From the NCBI GenBank assembly GCA_023262065.1, contig JALRDW010000157.1, forward strand, positions 1 through 9,125: DNA of 9,125 nt, given 5' to 3'. The position numbers and the translations under genes were made by a program. The notes under the pieces were generated by a model that was not told the origin of the DNA, did not search any database, and saw nothing but the letters and a program-made list of their open reading frames with translations. Below are positions 1-6,156 of this stretch, one piece after another (position 1 is the stretch's first letter; every line of letters begins with the position of its first letter). Source of the stretch: Acidimicrobiia bacterium. Its GTDB lineage: Bacteria > Actinomycetota > Acidimicrobiia > IMCC26256.

Positions 1-72
1 GGCGACGGTGTCGTTGATCTCCTCGAACTTCGCCCGGAGGTCGTCCGGTGTGATCCGTCGCGGTTCGGGCAT
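1..72 (-). CDS. Hypothetical small protein, N-terminal 24 codons only
   Basis: Only the first 24 codons are in the window and the gene continues beyond the left edge. The visible peptide begins MPEPRRITPDDLRAKF and looks soluble and charged, like the start of a helix. Its ATG shares one base with the stop of the holin-like gene upstream (TGATG). An AAGGAG run and a closer AGGG lie just before it, so it is probably translated by coupling as the next member of the minus-strand operon. I do not recognise the family. The ITPDD start resembles short uncharacterised actinobacterial proteins, but that is a memory-based impression. The coding call is fairly safe because of the overlap and ribosome site; the function is unknown. 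Confidence 0.6.
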   Translation of the reverse strand, partial: MPEPRRITPDDLRAKFEEINDTVA

Positions 73-392
73 CAGACCCTGCGCTCCTTGCGTCGCGTCG
101 TGACCTTCCAGGTGATGAAGCCGCTGAGGCCGAGGAGGATCACGACGATGAAGTACGGCGCCCAGGACCAGTTGCCGTCGAACACCCCGCCCGCCTCCTC
201 CTGGAGGAGCCGGAGGACCCCGACCGCGCCGCAGGCCACGCCGATGCCGATGAGCATCCAGGCGACGACGCCGAACAGGACGTACCCCGCCAGTGCCTTG
301 AGCTCGTCGGTGGTCTCCTGCTTGAAGTAGGCGAGGACGAGGTCCTTGAGTTCCTGACCCTGCTGTGCGAGCGGCTTCGGACGGGGGTTCAC
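72..392 (-). CDS. Holin-X-like small membrane protein (phage holin family)
   Basis: This 106-residue protein has a hydrophilic N-terminus (1-30, with a charged QELKDLVLAYFKQET stretch), a long hydrophobic helix at about 35-63, a short GNWSWAPY turn at 73-80, a second membrane helix at about 80-97 and a basic tail (TTRRKERRV). That layout fits the putative actinobacterial Holin-X family (PF07332 type). Chromosomal members are common and mostly uncharacterised; the name does not imply a prophage, and no phage gene is visible here. The start is GTG at 392; no ATG, GTG or TTG lies in frame between it and the end of the preceding gene, and no strong Shine-Dalgarno is seen. It follows dacB by 50 bases and overlaps the next gene by one base. 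A role at the envelope is plausible from topology and from the neighbouring peptidoglycan enzyme. Confidence 0.75.
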   Translation of the reverse strand: MNPRPKPLAQQGQELKDLVLAYFKQETTDELKALAGYVLFGVVAWMLIGIGVACGAVGVLRLLQEEAGGVFDGNWSWAPYFIVVILLGLSGFITWKVTTRRKERRV

Positions 393-404
393 AGGGCGCG
401 AGTC

Positions 405-420
405 TCGCCGCGAGCGGCGG
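405..420 (-). other. Short GC hairpin between dacB and the holin-like gene
   Basis: A perfect 5-bp inverted repeat (CGCCG/CGGCG) with a 4-base loop, extendable by one G-T wobble, lies in the 50-base gap downstream of the dacB stop. No T-run follows on the minus strand, so it is not a convincing intrinsic terminator. It could be an RNA processing or attenuation site, or chance in GC-rich DNA. Confidence 0.25.
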
Positions 421-442
421 ATCGGGGCAAACGCACCGGCCG

Positions 443-1855
443 TCAGCCCTCGGCGGGCACCGGGTCCGGGGGCGGGATGGACGCGGCCCCGTCGGTCACG
501 TCCGGGAACTGCGCGATCGCGACCGCCATCGCCTCGCGCAGCGCGTACGCACGGCTCTCGCCGAAGGCGCCGTTGACGAGGAGGGCGAACCGGAGTGGCC
601 GGCGCACGGTGCTCGTCCCGGCGAGCCCGGACACCCCGTCGAGGGTCCCGGTCTTCGCGATCACCCGGCCGTCGAGCGCGGTGCCCCCGAGTCGGTCCTC
701 GAGCGTGCCGCGTCGCCCCGCGACCGCCAGTCCGTCCCGGAGGACCCGGAGTCGCTCGGCGTCGCCGAGTCGGACCGCGCCCTCGATGGTGGCGCAGGAC
801 GCACGGTTCTCCCGTGACAGCCCGGACCCGTCCACCATCACGAGCCCCTCGGTCGGCACCCCGAGTCGCCGCAATCGATCGACCGTGACCTCCGCACCGT
901 CGGCGCTGGTCCCGGGGCGACCGGCGTGCACGGCGACGGCCTTCAGGAGGATCTCGGACCCCTGGTTGCTGCTCGCCGAGAGCACGTCGCCGGCGATGGT
1001 CGCGACCGTGGGCGACGCGACCTGGGCGATCTCGGTCGCCCCGGGATCAGCGCGACCGCGTCGCACCGTGCCGACCCGGACCCCGCGATCCTCGAGCAGC
1101 GAGGCCAACGCGTCCCCGGTGGCGATCGCGGGATCGGTGACCACGGTGCGTCGGGTCGCGGGGTCGGCGTACCCCTCGTCGACGACCAGCGCCCCGACGG
1201 GCCCGACGGTGCCACCCGCTCGGTAGGAGTCGGGCCAGGACGGGTGGTAGCGGACCGAGTCGAACCGCGAGTCATCGACGGTGATGCCCCGGCTGAGATC
1301 GCGCACACCGGCGGCGACGATGCGGTCCGCCAGTGCGGACAGCTCGGTGCTCCGGCCGTCCCGACGCTCGGGGTCGGACGCGATCGCCGCGAGCCCGGCC
1401 GGACTGCGAAGCACGGGATCGCCGCCACCGATGAGGGTGAGCGCGCGTGCCGCGCCCGCCTCCCCGGAGACCAGCGCCCGGGTCGTGAACCGAGCCTCGG
1501 GTCCGAGGAGATCGACCGCAGCGGCGGCGGTGAGGAGTTTGAGCGTGCTCGCGGGGATGAACACCTCCTCCGCCCGGGCCGAGACGACCGTGGTGTCCGC
1601 ATCCACGACGACGGTGCATGCGTCGAGCCCAGTTCCGATGGAGTCCAGCCGTGCGGCGAGCCGCACCGCGCCGACCGCATCGGCGACCGGTCCGGGTGCA
1701 CGCCGCGCCGAGAGCAGCGGGGTCACGAGCGTGGGGCGTGCGACCGATGACCCGCGGCCCCCCTCCGGACGGAGTGCGACGACGATGGCGAGCACGCCGA
1801 GGGTCGCGAGGATCACGGCGGCGGAGCGTTGGCGACGTCGGTGGTGGTGCTTCAC
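443..1855 (-). CDS. dacB: D-alanyl-D-alanine carboxypeptidase/endopeptidase, PBP4 (peptidase S13) family
   Basis: Low-molecular-mass class C penicillin-binding protein of 470 residues. It removes the terminal D-Ala from peptidoglycan stem peptides and may cleave D-Ala-mDAP cross-links outside the membrane. All three active-site motifs are present: S103-T-L-K106 (SxxK, nucleophile Ser103) in PASTLKLL, S295-S-N297 (SxN), and K401-T-G403 in IAKTGTLDGVSG. The S13-typical DGSGLSR occurs at 342-348. A basic start (KHHHRRRQR) followed by a hydrophobic helix at about 12-28 is an uncleaved signal-anchor or a signal peptide. The GTG start at 1855 overlaps the upstream synthetase stop by 4 bases (GTGA) and places the basic/hydrophobic signal correctly. 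The reading frame stays open upstream to 2506, but that extension lies antisense-frame inside the synthetase gene and is not protein-like. No Shine-Dalgarno is seen, so translational coupling is likely. Confidence 0.93.
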   Translation of the reverse strand: MKHHHRRRQRSAAVILATLGVLAIVVALRPEGGRGSSVARPTLVTPLLSARRAPGPVADAVGAVRLAARLDSIGTGLDACTVVVDADTTVVSARAEEVFIPASTLKLLTAAAAVDLLGPEARFTTRALVSGEAGAARALTLIGGGDPVLRSPAGLAAIASDPERRDGRSTELSALADRIVAAGVRDLSRGITVDDSRFDSVRYHPSWPDSYRAGGTVGPVGALVVDEGYADPATRRTVVTDPAIATGDALASLLEDRGVRVGTVRRGRADPGATEIAQVASPTVATIAGDVLSASSNQGSEILLKAVAVHAGRPGTSADGAEVTVDRLRRLGVPTEGLVMVDGSGLSRENRASCATIEGAVRLGDAERLRVLRDGLAVAGRRGTLEDRLGGTALDGRVIAKTGTLDGVSGLAGTSTVRRPLRFALLVNGAFGESRAYALREAMAVAIAQFPDVTDGAASIPPPDPVPAEG

Positions 1856-3324
1856 GCGAGACCGTGACGCGCTCGCCAACGCGCGTGCTGCCACATGTGC
1901 TCGAGCGCCTGCACGGCCCGGTTGGACGCCGCGTAGCAGAGCCGTCCGGTCTCGCGCACGGTGCGGGGGCCCGCGTTCGCAGGATCGGCGACCGCGAGCT
2001 CGGTGGCCGTGAGGATCGGCTTGCCGGTGGCCGTCGACACCTCGGCGGCGGCCGCGGCGAAGCGCGCGTCCTGCCGCTGGTGGTACGCGACGATGCGCTC
2101 GAGCCCGTGGTCCGGGTAGAACGGGCCCTCCTCCTCCATCCGTCCCTGGTTCGCTTGGATGCCCAGGCCCAGGTAGATCACGGAGTCCACGTCGGGGTGG
2201 GAGGCGACGATGTCGAGCACCTGCGGGATCGTGTCGCGGGTCTCGCCACCGGCGAGGTCGATCGGGTTGTTGCGGCTCCAACGCGGCGGGAGCAGTGTGT
2301 CGATCCGAGCGCGCAGGTCGTCCGGCAGCGCGACCAGCTCCAGGCTCGAGCGGGTGATCGCGTCCGCGGTGACGACCCCCCACCCGCCTGCGGTCGTGAT
2401 GACGGCGACCCGCGGGCCGCGCGGCAGCGGCTGAGTGGCGAAGCTGGCTGCCGCCTCGAACGCCTCCTCGACGGTGGCCGCCCGCGTGATGCCGGCCTGC
2501 CGGCACGCACCGTCGAACACCCGGTCGTCGGTCGCGAGTGCGCCGGTATGGGACGCCGCGGCGCGCTGACCGCCGGCGGTGGCCCCGCCCTTGAGGAGGA
2601 CGAGTGGCTTGTGCTCGGTGACCGCCCGGACCCGGTCGTAGAACGCCCGCCCATCGGTGATCCCCTCGACGTACGCCAGCGACACCGCGGTGGCGTCATC
2701 GTGCGCGTAGAAGTCGAGGAAGTCGGGCACCGTGACCGCCGCGGCGTTACCGGCCGAGACCGCTCGGCTGATGCCGACGCCGGTCTGGCACGCGTAGTTG
2801 AGGAACGACGACACGAAGTTGCCGGACTGGCTCGCCACGCCGATCCGACCGGCCGGCGGGTACGGGGCCACGATCTGGGCGCAGAGCGCGGAGGGGGTCG
2901 ACACGACGCCCTGGCCGTTGGGTCCCGCCAGCAGGATGCCGAGCTCGTCGGCGAGGGCCACGAGCGACTCCTGCGCGGCCCGGCCCGCCTCGCCGGCCTC
3001 GCCGTAACCGGCCGAGGTCACGAACGCCGCACGGATGCCGCGTCTCGCGCAGGCCCGCAGCAGATCCTCGTTGGCCCCGGCGGGTGTGCACACGACGACG
3101 AGGTCCACGACGGCACCGGTCGGCAGGTCGTCGATGCCGGGGACCGTCGGCACGCCGAGGATCGTGCCGCCCTCGCGGTTGGTGGCGAACACCTCGCCGC
3201 GATACCCCTGGGACAGGAGGTTGTGCAGAGCGACGAAGCCGAACTTGCCCGGGTGGCTCGAGGCCCCCGCGACGACGACGCCGCGGGGATCGAACAGCGC
3301 CCGGAACCCGGAGTGGTCGGTCAT
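1852..3324 (-). CDS. ADP-forming acetate/acyl-CoA ligase, alpha subunit (CoA-binding, phosphohistidine)
   Basis: 490-residue alpha subunit of an NDP-forming acyl-CoA synthetase (acyl-CoA + ADP + Pi to acid + CoA + ATP, reversible). The N-terminal Rossmann CoA-binding domain (about 7-135) shows VVVAGASSHPGKFG at 17-30. A succinyl-CoA-ligase-like domain follows, with IGVASQSGNF at 161-170 and the phosphohistidine loop SHTGALA at 258-264; His259 is the expected catalytic phosphorylated residue. The rest (about 300-490) fits the third alpha-subunit domain. The length suits split alpha/beta enzymes rather than the fused ~700-residue type. The ATG at 3324 overlaps the beta-subunit stop by 4 bases (ATGA) and has a strong GGAGGT six bases upstream. 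The acid substrate (acetate, other short acids, aryl acids) cannot be read from sequence. The gene is co-oriented and overlapping with dacB downstream. Confidence 0.92.
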   Translation of the reverse strand: MTDHSGFRALFDPRGVVVAGASSHPGKFGFVALHNLLSQGYRGEVFATNREGGTILGVPTVPGIDDLPTGAVVDLVVVCTPAGANEDLLRACARRGIRAAFVTSAGYGEAGEAGRAAQESLVALADELGILLAGPNGQGVVSTPSALCAQIVAPYPPAGRIGVASQSGNFVSSFLNYACQTGVGISRAVSAGNAAAVTVPDFLDFYAHDDATAVSLAYVEGITDGRAFYDRVRAVTEHKPLVLLKGGATAGGQRAAASHTGALATDDRVFDGACRQAGITRAATVEEAFEAAASFATQPLPRGPRVAVITTAGGWGVVTADAITRSSLELVALPDDLRARIDTLLPPRWSRNNPIDLAGGETRDTIPQVLDIVASHPDVDSVIYLGLGIQANQGRMEEEGPFYPDHGLERIVAYHQRQDARFAAAAAEVSTATGKPILTATELAVADPANAGPRTVRETGRLCYAASNRAVQALEHMWQHARWRARHGLA

Positions 3325-3986
3325 GACCGGACCTCCGTGGTCTCGACGAGCGCGTCGACCGCGATGGGGCGACCGTCCACGATGATGAGCGGATTGAGGT
3401 CGACCGACACGACCCCGGGTTCGGCGGCGGCGACCTCGGCGAGGGCGACGAGTACCGCCGCCACCGCGTCCCGGTCCACCGCGGGTTCCCCGCGGAACGG
3501 GCCGAGGATCGACTGCAGGCGAAGATCGTCGAGGAGGCTGCGGGCCTCGTCGAGATCGAGGGGCGCGAGCCGGAACGCGACGTCGCCGAGCGCCTCGGCC
3601 AGGACGCCGCCGACACCGAGCATCACGACCGGGCCGAACTGCGGATCGGTGAGGAGGCCGGCGATGAGTTCCCGGGTGCCCCGCAGCATCGGGGCGACGA
3701 GCAGGGAGACCGGTCCATCCTCCGGCGTCGCCGCCGCGAGGAGTTCGTCGGCGGCTGCGGCGACGGCGCCCTCGGTGGCCAGCCCGAGGCGCACGAGGCC
3801 CCGCTCGGTCTTGTGTGCGATGCGATCGCCGTTCAGCTTGAGGACGGCGGGCAGCCCCACCGCCCGGGCTGCGGCCACGGCCTCCTCGATCGTCCCGGCG
3901 ACGTGCTCAGGTGCGAACGGAACGCCGTGGCGGCGCAGCAGGTCCTTCGAAGCCGCCTCGGACAGTGTCATGGACTGGGTCGACAC
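3321..3986 (-). CDS. ADP-forming acetate/acyl-CoA ligase, beta subunit (ATP-grasp)
   Basis: 221-residue ATP-grasp subunit that binds the nucleotide and exchanges phosphate with the alpha-subunit histidine. Family signs are: an N-terminal LSEAASKDLLRRHGVP helix (8-23); LPAVLKLNGDRIAHKTERG (45-63), where canonical members read HKsd.GGV and His58 is the likely counterpart of the beta-subunit catalytic histidine; GTRELIAG then DPQFGP and MLGVGG (103-127); and the metal/nucleotide-binding DLNPLII (196-202). The length is normal for a stand-alone beta subunit. The GTG at 3986 is preceded at 7 bases by AGAGGGG (3994-4000). An in-frame ATG at 3971 (residue 6) is an alternative with poorer spacing. 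It is the first gene of the minus-strand operon, only 38 bases from the divergent GH84 gene. Its stop overlaps the alpha start, so the subunits should be made together. Confidence 0.9.
   Translation of the reverse strand: MSTQSMTLSEAASKDLLRRHGVPFAPEHVAGTIEEAVAAARAVGLPAVLKLNGDRIAHKTERGLVRLGLATEGAVAAAADELLAAATPEDGPVSLLVAPMLRGTRELIAGLLTDPQFGPVVMLGVGGVLAEALGDVAFRLAPLDLDEARSLLDDLRLQSILGPFRGEPAVDRDAVAAVLVALAEVAAAEPGVVSVDLNPLIIVDGRPIAVDALVETTEVRS
3331..3336 (-). promoter_or_regulatory. Shine-Dalgarno of the synthetase alpha subunit
   Basis: The minus strand reads GGAGGT, ending six bases before the ATG at 3324 and lying inside the end of the beta-subunit gene. It is a near-perfect anti-16S match and fixes the start at the ATGA overlap. 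Confidence 0.75.
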
Positions 3987-3993
3987 GCTCGTT

Positions 3994-4000
3994 CCCCTCT
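3994..4000 (-). promoter_or_regulatory. Shine-Dalgarno-like run of the synthetase beta subunit
   Basis: The minus strand reads AGAGGGG, seven bases before the GTG at 3986. It is an imperfect match, but the spacing favours GTG 3986 over the ATG at 3971. It falls inside the 21-base leader predicted from the overlapping -10 element. Confidence 0.55.
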
Positions 4001-4012
4001 CGGATGGGGGCG

Positions 4013-4018
4013 TAGCCT
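4013..4018 (+). promoter_or_regulatory. Candidate -10 box of the GH84 operon, leaderless start
   Basis: TAGCCT matches the actinobacterial TANNNT -10 pattern. With its last T as -7, position +1 is 4025, the G of the GTG start codon, so the transcript would be leaderless. No ribosome-binding sequence precedes the GTG (the bases before it are CCTACCGGC), which agrees with leaderless initiation. No clear -35 hexamer is seen about 17 bases upstream. Inferred from pattern only. Confidence 0.5.
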
Positions 4019-4019
4019 A
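4014..4019 (-). promoter_or_regulatory. Candidate -10 box of the synthetase-dacB operon
   Basis: The minus strand reads TAGGCT across the same bases as the rightward box, because the heptamer TAGCCTA carries T-A at both ends. The predicted +1 is at 4007, giving a 21-base leader that contains the AGAGGGG ribosome site. No recognisable -35 element is visible on this strand. Confidence 0.45.
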
Positions 4020-4024
4020 CCGGC

Positions 4025-5443
4025 GTGCCCGGCCCCCTCCCCCGGCGCGGCGTGATCGAGGGTTTCTACGGGCGACCGTGGACGTTCGACGAGCGCGCCG
4101 ACGCCATCCGGTTCCTCGCCGACGTCGGCATGAACGCCTACGTGTACGCGCCGAAGGACGATCCGCGCCACCGCGCGGACTGGCGGCAGCCCTACGACCC
4201 GGACGACCTCGAGGCGTTCCGTCGACTCGCCGCAGTGGGTCAGGAGGTCGGCGTCCGCGTGGGGTTCGCGATCTCGCCCGGGCTCGACCTCGATCCGCGG
4301 TCCCCCTCCGACCTCGACGCGCTCGTGCGCAAGACCGGCGTGATGGTCGATCGCGGATGGACCTGGATCGTGCTCGCGTTCGACGACATCCCGACCCGAC
4401 CCGATGCGGGTCCGGAGCAGGCCGCCGTCGCCTCCCACCTCCTCGGGGCCCTCACGGCACGCACGCCCGGGGTCGAGCTCACGCTGGTACCGACCGAGTA
4501 CGTCGGCACCCGGCCGAGCCCGTACCTGCGGGAGCTCGGGAGCGCCCTCGATCCCCGGATCGGGGTGATGTGGACGGGCCCGACCGTGTGCTCGCCGCGA
4601 ATCTCGGGGACCGACGCCGATGCGTGGTCCGCTGCGCTCGGGGGCCGACTCCCGCTGCTCTGGGACAACGTTCCCGTGAACGACGGCTCGATGGCCTCGT
4701 CCCTCCACCTCGGGCCGTACCGTGGGCGGGACGCCGCGCTCGGCGGCTCCGTCGCCGGCATCCTCCTCAACCCGATGAACCAGGCCCTCTGCTCACGCAT
4801 CACGATCGCCGCCGCCGCCGAGTACGCGGCGGCGCCCGATGGTTTCGACGCCGACGCGGCATGGCGCCGGGCGATCGAACGGGTGGCGGCCGGACGCACC
4901 TGGCTCGATCCCATCGCCTCCGCACTGGCCGACTCCCCGGTCGTCGATCCGCGCGACCTCGCGCTCGCGCGCACCGTCGACGCCGCACAGCGCGGCGATG
5001 AGGGTGCGTGGTCCGCGTGCGCCGACGGGTTCCGGGCGTTGCGCGACGCCGGACGTGCGGCGCGGGCGGCCGCCGAGGCCGGGGACCCGCTCGCCCTCGA
5101 GATCGCGCCGTGGTGCGACTCGATCGAACGCGAGACCTCGGCGGCGCTGGCCGCACTGCGCCTGCGCGAGGCGCTGCGGGTCGAACCGGTCGATGCGACG
5201 GTCGCCCTGCAGCACGCGGTCGGGACGGCCTGGGCGTGGAGCGCGGCGATCCGCGCCGCCGACCACACCGTGCTCGGTCCGCGATCCACCGTCCACCCGG
5301 CGATCGTGCAGTTGCCGGACGGCCGTCCGGCGTTCGACGTGACGAACGGGCTGCGGTTCGACGCCAACGTGGTCGACCGCCTCGTGCGCGCCGTCCTCGC
5401 CCACTACGAGGCCTGGCGCCTCTCGCAGGAGGGCGCGGCGTGA
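4025..5443 (+). CDS. GH84 beta-N-acetylglucosaminidase (O-GlcNAcase-like), probably cytoplasmic
   Basis: 472-residue glycoside hydrolase of family GH84 (NAGidase domain), which releases GlcNAc from O-GlcNAc-type or other beta-GlcNAc linkages by substrate-assisted catalysis. The TIM-barrel starts almost at the N-terminus: GVIEGFYGRPW (9-19), NAYVYAPKDDP (37-47), FAISPGLD (81-88), then AFDDIP (118-123) with the adjacent catalytic aspartates D120-D121. MWTGP (182-186) and LWDNVPVND (212-220) are the sugar-binding loops typical of the family, followed by LNPMNQA (248-254). Residues 290-472 are Ala-rich and probably helical, resembling the C-terminal helical domain of short bacterial O-GlcNAcases. 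No signal peptide is visible: only seven residues precede the catalytic fold. GTG 4025 is the start because it abuts the -10 box and conserved sequence begins at residue 8. First gene of a four-gene overlapping operon; its natural substrate is unknown. Confidence 0.92.
   Translation: MPGPLPRRGVIEGFYGRPWTFDERADAIRFLADVGMNAYVYAPKDDPRHRADWRQPYDPDDLEAFRRLAAVGQEVGVRVGFAISPGLDLDPRSPSDLDALVRKTGVMVDRGWTWIVLAFDDIPTRPDAGPEQAAVASHLLGALTARTPGVELTLVPTEYVGTRPSPYLRELGSALDPRIGVMWTGPTVCSPRISGTDADAWSAALGGRLPLLWDNVPVNDGSMASSLHLGPYRGRDAALGGSVAGILLNPMNQALCSRITIAAAAEYAAAPDGFDADAAWRRAIERVAAGRTWLDPIASALADSPVVDPRDLALARTVDAAQRGDEGAWSACADGFRALRDAGRAARAAAEAGDPLALEIAPWCDSIERETSAALAALRLREALRVEPVDATVALQHAVGTAWAWSAAIRAADHTVLGPRSTVHPAIVQLPDGRPAFDVTNGLRFDANVVDRLVRAVLAHYEAWRLSQEGAA
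5427..5432 (+). promoter_or_regulatory. Shine-Dalgarno of the GT2 gene
   Basis: A perfect AGGAGG lies seven bases before the GTG at 5440, inside the last codons of the GH84 gene. It settles the GT2 start, whose frame is otherwise open well upstream (from 5008). Confidence 0.85.
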
Positions 5444-6156
5444 TCTCGATCGTGCTCCCCGCGTTCAACGAGGCGACGATGCTCGAGACCACGGTCCGCA
5501 CCGTGGTCGAGGGGTTCCGGGCGCGAGGCGGCCCGTTCGAGGTCCACGTGGTCGAGAACGGATCGACCGACGACACCGCCGCCGTCGCCCGTCGACTCGC
5601 GGGCGCATGGCCGGAGGTGCAGGTGGCGTCGCTCGGGTACGCCGATTACGGCGATGCACTGCGGGCCGGTTTGCTCGCGTCGACCGGGGACGCCGCGGTC
5701 ATCTTCGACGTCGACTACTACGACCTCGCGTTCGCCGCCGCCGCGCTCGACGCCCTCGATGCATCGGCGGATCCGACCGGCCCCGTGGTCGTCGTCGGGT
5801 CGAAGCGGGCCCCGGGCGCCCAGGACGAGCGCACCATGCTCCGCCGCCTCGCGACGGCGATCTTCAGTGGCATCCTGCGCCGGCTGTTCGGTCTCTCCCT
5901 CTCCGACACCCACGGCATGAAGGTCGTGAGCCTCGCCGCCCTCCGGCCGATCGTCGCCGAGTGCCGGTGCGGAGCCGACCTGTTCGACACCGAACTCATC
6001 ATCCGCGCCGAACGGGCCGGTCTCCGGGTCGCGGAGATCCCGGTCGTCGTGCGGGAGCTGCGTCCGTCGCGCACATCCATCCTGCGTCGGGTCCCCCGCA
6101 CGCTCGGCGGGATCATCCGGCTCCGCCGCGTCCTCGGCCGCCCCCCGAAGCGATGA
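5440..6156 (+). CDS. Family 2 glycosyltransferase, small soluble
   Basis: 238-residue GT-A-fold transferase of family GT2. ISIVLPAFNEA (2-12) opens the nucleotide-sugar fold, VVENGSTDDT (37-46) is the classic uracil/ribose-binding strand, and IFDVDYYD (88-95) supplies the DxD metal site (D90, D92). SDTHGMKVV (155-163) and CGADLFDTELIIRAERAG (177-194) fill the acceptor side, as in dolichyl-phosphate-mannose-synthase-like members. There is no C-terminal membrane segment, only a basic tail, and no signal peptide, so it should act in the cytoplasm or peripherally at the membrane. Donor and acceptor cannot be read from sequence. The GTG start overlaps the GH84 stop by 4 bases and has a perfect ribosome site; the end overlaps nagA by 4. 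Co-translation with a GlcNAc hydrolase makes an N-acetylhexosamine donor worth testing, but that is inference. Confidence 0.88.
   Translation: MISIVLPAFNEATMLETTVRTVVEGFRARGGPFEVHVVENGSTDDTAAVARRLAGAWPEVQVASLGYADYGDALRAGLLASTGDAAVIFDVDYYDLAFAAAALDALDASADPTGPVVVVGSKRAPGAQDERTMLRRLATAIFSGILRRLFGLSLSDTHGMKVVSLAALRPIVAECRCGADLFDTELIIRAERAGLRVAEIPVVVRELRPSRTSILRRVPRTLGGIIRLRRVLGRPPKR

Noticed and set aside
72..392. Holin-family gene as evidence of a prophage or lysis cassette.
   Set aside because: No endolysin, structural or integrase gene is nearby. Chromosomal holin-X-like proteins are common in actinobacteria, and the gene sits in a housekeeping-style operon.
1856..2506. An upstream extension of the dacB frame by 217 codons.
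   Set aside because: It lies entirely within the alpha-subunit gene in another frame and has Arg/Gly-rich shadow composition. The basic/hydrophobic signal of PBP4 begins right at GTG 1855.
1618..5001. A very long plus-strand open frame (1127 codons) covering the antisense of the synthetase and dacB genes and the start of GH84.
   Set aside because: The product is an Arg/Gly/Ala/Pro-rich low-complexity string with no domain. It runs through five well-supported proteins, as expected where GC-rich third positions suppress stops on the other strand.
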